Positions 32,485-37,356 of a stretch of DNA of 37,356 bases are shown here, piece after piece (the stretch's first letter is position 1; each line of letters starts with the position of its first letter). A program made the position numbers and the translations under genes. Source of the stretch: a virus; the IMG/VR virus record IMGVR_UViG_3300025661_000011, positions 1 through 37,356 of that record, one strand, 5' to 3'. The notes under the pieces are model-generated. The model made no database searches and was not told the origin of the DNA. It saw nothing but the letters and a program-made list of their open reading frames with translations.

Positions 32485-33375
32485 CTATACCTCCGATGAG
32501 AAAGGGTCCCAGAATTTCTGCACATATAAACGCTCCTGCAATTCCTGGGCTAGTTGCTTCGAGGATGCAGTACAAAGTGCGGTGTAATCACACTCACGGA
32601 AGAAAGGCTTGCAGTCCCAAGACTGCGGCCAGAATCCCTCCTCGCGGCACCTCTCAATGCTAAGTATATTCCCGACCGCACTCTCTTTCCACAACTGCAT
32701 TGAGTAGGAAGAGTAGTCTACAGGAATACGGGAGAGTAGCTCAGCTGGGTCTTTTGATTTGCTGACTCCTACTATATCAACCTCTCCTGTGACGTGCTCT
32801 CCGGTCATTTTCTCAATGAGGAATTTATATCCACACATCTGCGGGTTAGGATGCACGAGGAAGTTCATATACTTGGTGAATTTATAATCGCAGAAGGTTA
32901 TACCTCTTTTAGACTCGACCAGCTTGTCAATCTTACCGACGAGGTAAGTATCCTGCATGATTTCCTCGGCGTAGGCGTTTTCAAGAGAGACCACAGTGCG
33001 CTCGTCTTTTCTGTACCTGTCGAAATATGTCTGCAAGAGAGAGCATCCAAATATGCAGGAGTAAGTAGTGGAGAGTTCCTTGCCACTCTTACCTAGCCTC
33101 GGCACTTCTTCATAAGGAGTGAAGGAGTCTACGAATTTTCTCAGCGCATATGCATCATCTTTGTAATGGTCAACAGAGTACCAATGCTCAAGTGCGAGGT
33201 GCCCGGTAGTCCCAAACATCATTGCAGGGTTGGCTTGCTTGTTCTTAATGTCTAGACCTAGCTCATGCCGGTAGAAACACCCACGTGGACACCATAAATA
33301 TGATCTTATAGTAGAGTTGTCATAAATAGGAATCCCGGAATTGCGGAGATTTTGTATAGTAGTCTTATCCTTCAT
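32485..33375 (-). CDS. Cas4/RecB-like PD-(D/E)XK nuclease with Fe-S cysteines
   Basis: 296 residues. The nuclease core is H59 (GTTGHLALEH), D150 in LVGKIDKL, and the D163-x-K165 motif in FCDYKFTK. One Cys at C29 or C33 and three at C255, C262 and C268 give the 1+3 pattern of the Cas4/AddB iron-sulfur cluster. Such nucleases resect DNA ends and produce 3' tails for recombinases. It sits upstream of the Sak4-like and DUF669-like genes, consistent with one recombination pathway. AAAGGAGG before the ATG. Confidence 0.8.
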   Translation of the reverse strand: MKDKTTIQNLRNSGIPIYDNSTIRSYLWCPRGCFYRHELGLDIKNKQANPAMMFGTTGHLALEHWYSVDHYKDDAYALRKFVDSFTPYEEVPRLGKSGKELSTTYSCIFGCSLLQTYFDRYRKDERTVVSLENAYAEEIMQDTYLVGKIDKLVESKRGITFCDYKFTKYMNFLVHPNPQMCGYKFLIEKMTGEHVTGEVDIVGVSKSKDPAELLSRIPVDYSSYSMQLWKESAVGNILSIERCREEGFWPQSWDCKPFFRECDYTALCTASSKQLAQELQERLYVQKFWDPFSSEV

Positions 33376-33535
33376 CTTCCATAACCTCCTTTTTCCCTGT
33401 ATACTCTAAGACCTGTGTTACTACACTATGGCAGGAGTCACATTTATAAACACCAACACTCTTTCTAATGGGAGTCCATAACACAGGGTGGCAGTTGTTA
33501 CATTGTCTTATCTTTATATACTTTACCTCTTTCAT
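33365..33535 (-). CDS. Zinc-ribbon microprotein
   Basis: 56 residues with CNNC (12-15) and CDSC (32-35). GGAGG upstream of the ATG at 33535. Its last codons overlap the nuclease start and include that gene's ribosome site. Function unknown. Confidence 0.5.
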   Translation of the reverse strand: MKEVKYIKIRQCNNCHPVLWTPIRKSVGVYKCDSCHSVVTQVLEYTGKKEVMEDEG

Positions 33536-33554
33536 CTTTAATTAACTCCTCCCT

Positions 33555-33854
33555 TTATGTGTGTAAAGACCAGTGAGGATATGAAGCACCGTCTAGCTCA
33601 ACTGAAAATGTTTGCTCAAGACCATGTAAGATCATGCCTCCGTTTAGTTTTCTAACACCGTCTTTATGAAAGCAAAATCCCCAGGAGTACTTGACAAAAT
33701 CAGGAATGAGTTGAAGGTCATAATCATTACATCTACGTATTTCATTAAGTGATCTAAGACATTTGAATAAGGACTGCTTAGACTCATCACCTAATTCCTT
33801 AGCTGTCTGGACTGTAGCGCGGAACTTCTTGTGATCTGTAATCTCTATCTCCAT
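33555..33854 (-). CDS. Possible DUF4120-like protein
   Basis: 99 residues, with AAAGGAG before the ATG. The end (GVRKLNGGMILHGLEQTFSV then PHWSLHT) resembles DUF4120, a small family of phage and bacterial proteins that ends in a Trp-Ser-hydrophobic-His-Thr phrase. The first half is helical (FRATVQTAKELGDES). Function unknown; family assignment is tentative. Confidence 0.5.
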   Translation of the reverse strand: MEIEITDHKKFRATVQTAKELGDESKQSLFKCLRSLNEIRRCNDYDLQLIPDFVKYSWGFCFHKDGVRKLNGGMILHGLEQTFSVELDGASYPHWSLHT

Positions 33855-34336
33855 TATTTGTCTCCTTTCTTTTTACCTGTTACGAGCCTACCAATGGCTT
33901 CTTTCTGCGCGGGCGTCAGGAGTGCGAGAGCGGCGACTAACTCCGCGCCCTTAAGTGCTTTCTGTGCAGGAGCCTTCTTCTTAGTAGACGACCTCCGCGA
34001 CTTCGAGAGTGCCGGAGAGTCAAAATCCGGAAAGCTCCTCTCCTGCTCGACAGCGTGCGAGAACTCCTGTGGTGTGGGAGTATACTGTGAAACGATGTCC
34101 AATGGCGTTTTCCTCGTCGGCACACAGTCATACAAAGGCACCGAGAACTTCGCGGAGTCTGCATCATCCAGGAGAGACACAATAGCGATACTGTGCTCAG
34201 TGTCAACATCATACACAATAGCGCAGTATCCTGTGTGTGCTGAGAGGAGTATAGTCAACTCCCCTACTCGCGCGGGCCACTCATAAGGGCTTATCTCAAG
34301 TTCTGCAAGACCCATGTGTGAGATATGAGTAGACAT
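33854..34336 (-). CDS. Protein of unknown function with Lys-rich linker
   Basis: 160 residues from the ATG at 34336, which overlaps the stop of the small membrane gene as TGATG; a longer version would read through that gene. The N-terminal 90 residues are beta-rich (WPARVGELTILLSAH, IAIVSLLDDADSAKFSV) and look like a small barrel. A Lys/Ser linker (SKSRRSSTKKKAPAQK) leads to a C-terminal helical module, ALKGAELVAALALLTPAQKE. No family recognised. Confidence 0.5.
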   Translation of the reverse strand: MSTHISHMGLAELEISPYEWPARVGELTILLSAHTGYCAIVYDVDTEHSIAIVSLLDDADSAKFSVPLYDCVPTRKTPLDIVSQYTPTPQEFSHAVEQERSFPDFDSPALSKSRRSSTKKKAPAQKALKGAELVAALALLTPAQKEAIGRLVTGKKKGDK

Positions 34337-34440
34337 CAGGCAAAGACCAACACGAGCACAGTGCACACACATGCAAGCGCGGCTATACATACAAACTCAA
34401 ACACCTCTACCGTGGCTCTCTTCAATTCTTCTCTGTACAT
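34336..34440 (-). CDS. 34-residue membrane microprotein
   Basis: Encodes 34 residues, with AAGGAGA about seven bases before the ATG. A charged start (YREELKRATVEV) is followed by a hydrophobic helix rich in Cys and Val (FVCIAALACVCTVLVLVFA). It is coupled to the next gene by TGATG. It comes right after the structured intergenic region, whose end includes its ribosome site. Function unknown. Confidence 0.5.
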   Translation of the reverse strand: MYREELKRATVEVFEFVCIAALACVCTVLVLVFA

Positions 34441-34464
34441 AGTAAAGTCTCCTTTGTGCAAAGT

Positions 34465-34616
34465 GGCTTTTTGCCTCTGAATACATGTGAGTACACGAGG
34501 CTTATACTAATTAAAGCCCTTTGGATAGGTACCTTGTCAAAGACACAATGTCTATTCCAAGGCGGAGACCCTATCCGCAGAGCTTAGGTTGTCGACTCCT
34601 AGGAAGCCATTCCTAG
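34465..34616 (-). ncRNA. Candidate structured RNA / leader of three hairpins
   Basis: The 186-base gap between the genes at 34627 and 34440 has no coding sequence but three strong inverted repeats. One has a 7-base-pair stem (34599-34605 with 34610-34616). The second is a bulged hairpin with 7+5+5 pairs (34523-34529/34570-34576, 34532-34536/34558-34562, 34541-34545/34549-34553). The third is nested (34465-34470/34513-34518, 34473-34477/34497-34501). All pairs are Watson-Crick. It lies in the transcribed leader of the 34440 gene and might be a regulatory RNA, an RNA-processing site or part of a replication origin. No tRNA fold fits. Confidence 0.4.
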
Positions 34617-34626
34617 TCTTCGCTTA

Positions 34627-35250
34627 TCAACCTTTCTTTAATTCACTGGGTTTGGCTCGCTGCGCTCGCTGGGAGTTTTCATAGTTAATAGTGCGTGAGG
34701 TAAAGGAAATGCGGCCTTGTCGCCTTCCTATCTCCAGCGCCTCTCTCCGCGACCACCTGAATATATCGACTCCCCTGACTATCCTCTTATTCATCCTGTC
34801 TTGGAAAGAGAACTCTCCATAACCTTCTATGTGTATAATATCCCCGAACTTCAGTCCATATTCCCGCTCGATGTCCCTCGACAAGGCACATATATCCTCC
34901 GCGACGGTGACCCCGGATGCAGTTATGAGTGGCGTGGAGTCCGTCTGTGCTGGGTCTGCATTATACGAGGTTATTTCTACCTGGATACTCTCCAGCGAAG
35001 GAGATTCCTGTTCCTGAGTGGTCTCTTCCTCGGAGTAATTCTTCATAAGCGTACCCTTCTTAAACTCATCAAAGATATGCAGGACTCCCATAGGAGTAGG
35101 AGTGAAGAATGAGATCGTGAGACCTGCAATAGTAAGAGTGACCCAGTTTGACTTCCCCGAGCCGACATTGACATGACCTTCCAGCCTTATCTCTGGAGTA
35201 TCAGACTCCATGTGCACCATAACCTCGGCATTTCTATACTGTGCTTCCAT
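34627..35250 (-). CDS. 3D-domain protein (double-psi barrel), possible wall enzyme
   Basis: 207 residues, with AAGGAG before the ATG. The C-terminal half is a 3D (Asp-Asp-Asp) domain of the RlpA/MltA barrel type: VEITSYNADPAQTDSTPLIT, then LKFGDIIHIEG, SFQDRMNKR and GVDIF. Such domains are lytic transglycosylase-like and cleave peptidoglycan. The N-terminal 75 residues are a separate beta domain (GHVNVGSGKSNWVTLTIAGL). There is no signal peptide, so export would need a holin or another route. It is the only wall-active candidate in the window. Confidence 0.65.
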   Translation of the reverse strand: MEAQYRNAEVMVHMESDTPEIRLEGHVNVGSGKSNWVTLTIAGLTISFFTPTPMGVLHIFDEFKKGTLMKNYSEEETTQEQESPSLESIQVEITSYNADPAQTDSTPLITASGVTVAEDICALSRDIEREYGLKFGDIIHIEGYGEFSFQDRMNKRIVRGVDIFRWSRREALEIGRRQGRISFTSRTINYENSQRAQRAKPSELKKG

Positions 35251-35277
35251 AATGTGTCTCCTTTTATATATACTGTC

Positions 35278-35655
35278 TTATAACTCAATCCCGGCTTCTT
35301 TAAGTATCTCCGTGAGCTTATTCAACTTATCCAGACTCGCGCCCTTGAGTGCCTTACTCAACCCACTCGCCTTAGTGGACTTCTTCTTAGTCGCCTGTGC
35401 CGACTCGCCTGGGTTTAACTTCTTCCCGAATGTGGGCGCTTGTGTCGGCCTACACTGAACCGCCTGGACTGATAAAATACCAGTGCGCCATTCTTGATCC
35501 AGCAAAACCTTCTTTTGAGTCAACTGACCTATCTGCCTTTGTAACTGTTCTATCTGCGTGCCTATACGACATCGCTCAGTCTCGACCTCGGACAGATATT
35601 CTAATTCTTTTTGCCTGTCTAGATCCTTCCTTAATAGTTCTCTGTCCTGAGCCAT
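35278..35655 (-). CDS. Coiled-coil protein of unknown function
   Basis: 125 residues. Residues 1-55 form a strong coiled coil (DLDRQKELEYLSEVETERC, IEQLQRQIGQLTQK). A Lys-rich linker (ATKKKSTKASG) leads to the end module LSKALKGASLDKLNKLTEIL then KEAGIEL. AAGGAG lies within the preceding gene's end. Function unknown. Confidence 0.5.
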   Translation of the reverse strand: MAQDRELLRKDLDRQKELEYLSEVETERCRIGTQIEQLQRQIGQLTQKKVLLDQEWRTGILSVQAVQCRPTQAPTFGKKLNPGESAQATKKKSTKASGLSKALKGASLDKLNKLTEILKEAGIEL

Positions 35656-35657
35656 GA

Positions 35658-35861
35658 CTAAATCTCCTTCGGGGTGGGCTGAGACAAACCATACCCCATC
35701 AACTGTGCGATTTCTGCTTTCTGTGTGTGTGAGAGCTTGTGAGTCTTCCTAGAGTGGTATGAGGTGGAGGGGCGCGGCCATGCTCCGTGAGTGGAGTGTT
35801 TAGGTGTGCGTGCTCTTCTGATAACCGAGATGTGATATCCTAGTATTGTGATCTGTCCCAT
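35658..35861 (-). CDS. Small basic protein, first gene after the tandem promoters
   Basis: 67 residues, with AAAGGAG before the ATG. Rich in His, Arg and Ser (RRARTPKHSTHGAWPRPS, HSRKTHKLSHTQ), with a short helical end (KAEIAQLMGYGLSQ). It may bind nucleic acid. It is the first gene downstream of promoters at 35914-35975. Confidence 0.45.
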   Translation of the reverse strand: MGQITILGYHISVIRRARTPKHSTHGAWPRPSTSYHSRKTHKLSHTQKAEIAQLMGYGLSQPTPKEI

Positions 35862-35913
35862 AAGTCGTCTCCTTTCCTGTCTCTGTAAAAATTGGCTTTT
35901 TTTAAGTGCTCCT

Positions 35914-35942
35914 TATATAAAGGGCGTTCCCCTATTCATCAA
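35914..35942 (-). promoter_or_regulatory. Sigma70-like promoter P2 (downstream of a tandem pair)
   Basis: On the - strand TTGATG, 17 bases, then TATATA (extending TATATAAG). The spacer contains TAGGGGAACGC, identical to that of P1, 33 bases upstream. It points towards the gene at 35861. Confidence 0.6.
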
Positions 35943-35946
35943 GGCC

Positions 35947-35975
35947 ATTATAAAGGAGCGTTCCCCTAAATGCAA
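35947..35975 (-). promoter_or_regulatory. Sigma70-like promoter P1 (upstream of a tandem pair)
   Basis: On the - strand TTGCAT, 17 bases, then TATAAT, a near-consensus match. The spacer holds TAGGGGAACGC, as in P2, suggesting a bound protein or a duplication of the whole promoter. Confidence 0.65.
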
Positions 35976-36026
35976 GGAAATAATGCGCAAGGGCTCAAAA
36001 TAATTGCATAAAAAGCGCCATAATTC

Positions 36027-36041
36027 ATAAGCTGAGCTTAT
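36027..36041. promoter_or_regulatory. Perfect palindrome, candidate operator
   Basis: ATAAGCT-G-AGCTTAT, a seven-base inverted repeat around one base. It lies upstream of the promoter pair in the 238-base gap between the HNH-like gene and the 35861 gene. Typical of a dimeric repressor site; no ligand or repressor is identified. Confidence 0.4.
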
Positions 36042-36099
36042 AGGACACTAACAGACTTACAAAACAACGATTCATTAATTGAACCATTCTACTATAAGC

Positions 36100-36969
36100 C
36101 TAATATCTCACCTTATTCTTCTCCTTCATTTCCAGTCCAACATTCTGCTTAACTAGATTACAGTCAATAGACCCAAAGCTCCTAGTCTCCAATTCCCTAC
36201 GTAACATGGCAAGCGTGGTGCCTCCTTCCTCATTCAAAGGCTTACACCCCTTAACTCCTTTATTTCTCCTTTTTAGTACAAACAACTTCATGGCCTTGAA
36301 CAATCCCAATCTATCATGACCTACTGTCTGTCTATACTCATGACACATCCCACACTCCTTACAGGCCAAAAAACAGTTATTCTCCTCGACTCCGCCTCTC
36401 TTGTCCTCCTTAAGCATCTTCCATGTATTGCCACGAACTCGCTCTCCGCATATCCTACAACGGCCATCGTCTCTTATCAAGATAAGCGCCTTGACTACCC
36501 AAGTCTTCCCACGCCGGGCTCTGGAAAGGTTTTGTGCATATAAGGAATAATGAGGCAACCACTCATAATTCTTATCAAACCTACTCTTGAAGTCCTCCCG
36601 CACTCGCTGTGTGGGCTTGTGTACTCTCATATCTTTATTCTTCTTAGCCTGTGCAAACACTTGCTTACTAATCTCTGCGTCTGACATTCCTGCATACTTC
36701 TTTTCTGCTGAGTCTCCTACTAAATTCTCCATTGCAACTGGAATAGACTCCGCCTGACCAGTCACTCTCTTCATATACGCCGCTTGGTCAATCTTTGGTC
36801 TGAAATGCCCGTGAGAATCCCTTGCAGACAACCTACCCAAATCTATAACTCCTGGATTACCTGTGTCAATAAGTCTATCCCGATCTTCTTCTTCACCTTG
36901 AGCTGTCATCTTGTCCCAATCCATTGCTATCTTCTGTGTATCTACTCCCTGTGTATCTGTCTCAGTCAT
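36100..36969 (-). CDS. HNH-like zinc protein, first gene of the leftward operon
   Basis: 289 residues, with AGGAGGG before the ATG. Residues about 175-215 look like an HNH zinc-finger core: ALILIRDDGRCRICGERV, then EENNCFLACKECGMCH. The first histidine pair of the canonical HNH motif is not visible (KMLKEDK occupies its place), so nuclease activity is doubtful. The N-terminal half is polar and charged (SARDSHGHFRPKID). Being promoter-proximal, it should be made early. Confidence 0.5.
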   Translation of the reverse strand: MTETDTQGVDTQKIAMDWDKMTAQGEEEDRDRLIDTGNPGVIDLGRLSARDSHGHFRPKIDQAAYMKRVTGQAESIPVAMENLVGDSAEKKYAGMSDAEISKQVFAQAKKNKDMRVHKPTQRVREDFKSRFDKNYEWLPHYSLYAQNLSRARRGKTWVVKALILIRDDGRCRICGERVRGNTWKMLKEDKRGGVEENNCFLACKECGMCHEYRQTVGHDRLGLFKAMKLFVLKRRNKGVKGCKPLNEEGGTTLAMLRRELETRSFGSIDCNLVKQNVGLEMKEKNKVRY

Positions 36970-37356
36970 AATACCCTCCTGTTAGGTGTTTACTGGTAGA
37001 CTATATTCCTGCTCCTTATTGCTTTAAAAGGATTATATAACATATATAGGCTTAAAGCAAGCTATTTTTGGATATTATATAAAGGGCTGATATTATTAGA
37101 TAATATTAAAATATATAGGCTAAAATTGATAAATTGATTAAATAGCTGAAATCATTATATATAAAATAATGCTATATATTTCACTTATGGCTAAATACCC
37201 GCGCTGTGACCGGCTCCTAGCTACTTGCCCATGATATTATATAAATAGAGCGGAGGTAATATCTAATAATTCCGCTATGTTATATCATAATGTGTATATA
37301 AACACAGATATGGGCTCCCGGTAGGGTTGTCGCGCTGTTGTAGTGTTGTGTTAAAA
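36970..37356. other. AT-rich intergenic region, promoter and possible origin
   Basis: 387 bases to the right edge with no gene. It is very AT-rich from 37030 to 37195. It holds repeats atatataggct (37042-37052, 37111-37121), gatattatataaa (37071-37083, 37233-37245) and the palindrome ATATTAT-TAG-ATAATAT starting near 37090. The 13-base ttatataaagggc at 37075-37087 also occurs at 35913-35925 inside promoter P2. An early promoter is likely; an origin of replication is a possibility only. Confidence 0.45.
37032..37060 (-). promoter_or_regulatory. Sigma70-like promoter of the leftward operon
   Basis: On the - strand TTGCTT, 17 bases, then TATAAT. Transcription would start near 37025, about 55 bases before the ATG of the HNH-like gene at 36969. 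It is the best promoter match in the AT-rich end region. Confidence 0.6.

Noticed and set aside
33854-34390. Longer form of the 33854 gene starting upstream of 34336
   Set aside because: Its extra codons overlap the small membrane gene, and the TGATG junction points to a start at 34336.
34465-34616. Possible tRNA or intron-split tRNA
   Set aside because: The ggcttt and gaagcc ends could pair, but there is no canonical TTCGA loop or D-arm, and the stems found are incompatible with a cloverleaf.
1-37356. T7-type RNA polymerase and its promoters, integrase or transposase
   Set aside because: No such motif or gene was found; the promoter-like sites are sigma70-like.

Overview
This window reads as part of the genome of an uncultured tailed bacteriophage (class Caudoviricetes), most likely with a podovirus-like short tail. 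Virion genes fill the + strand from the left edge to about 17.3 kb. A dense block of small genes plus replication and recombination genes fills the - strand from about 37.0 kb back to 17.3 kb. The two blocks converge on a strong rho-independent terminator at 17301-17335. Nearly every gene has a purine-rich Shine-Dalgarno (SD) site (AAGGAGG, GGAGGTG), TGA is used as a stop, and sigma70-type promoters are visible, so the host is a bacterium with standard signals. Sec signal peptides and chitin- or sugar-binding modules on fibre-like proteins fit a host with an elaborate surface. The host taxon cannot be named from the sequence. No terminase, portal, capsid, integrase, tRNA or CRISPR array is visible; the packaging genes are presumably left of base 1.

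Virion block (1-17272, +). It opens inside a protein that joins a SAM methyltransferase to a TibC-like autotransporter-type O-heptosyltransferase with a Cys4 iron-finger pattern. Sixteen bases later starts a 926-residue fibre dominated by Gly-Thr-Ser triplets, interrupted by beta domains and two CBM5/12-like modules. Three consecutive proteins with Sec signal peptides follow; two look like tail-fibre or beta-helix proteins. Then come three adaptor-like proteins, a P22 gp10-like packaged-DNA stabilisation (tail hub) protein, and four probable ejection or internal virion proteins ending in an 879-residue one.

Early block (36969-17334, -). From its promoter end it holds an HNH-like protein, a tandem promoter pair, coiled-coil and 3D-domain proteins, and an intergenic segment that can fold into three hairpins. 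Next are a Cas4-like Fe-S nuclease, a J-domain protein, a secreted Ig/DUF5648-like protein, a VWA/MIDAS protein, a Sak4-like ATPase and a DUF669-like single-strand-binding candidate. Further on are many Cys4 zinc-ribbon microproteins, a group of tiny membrane proteins, a ParB-methyltransferase fusion, a nucleoside deoxyribosyltransferase-like enzyme, a uracil-DNA-glycosylase/family-A DNA polymerase fusion and a DUF3987-like ATPase. Together the nuclease, Sak4, DUF669, polymerase and DUF3987 proteins make a plausible replication and recombination set.

The most unusual parts are the glycosyltransferase next to a Thr/Ser-rich fibre that could be its substrate; the exported fibre-like proteins; the VWA, exported-protein and J-domain neighbourhood; the structured RNA candidate at 34465-34616; and the run of membrane and zinc-ribbon microproteins, seven of which are under 60 codons.
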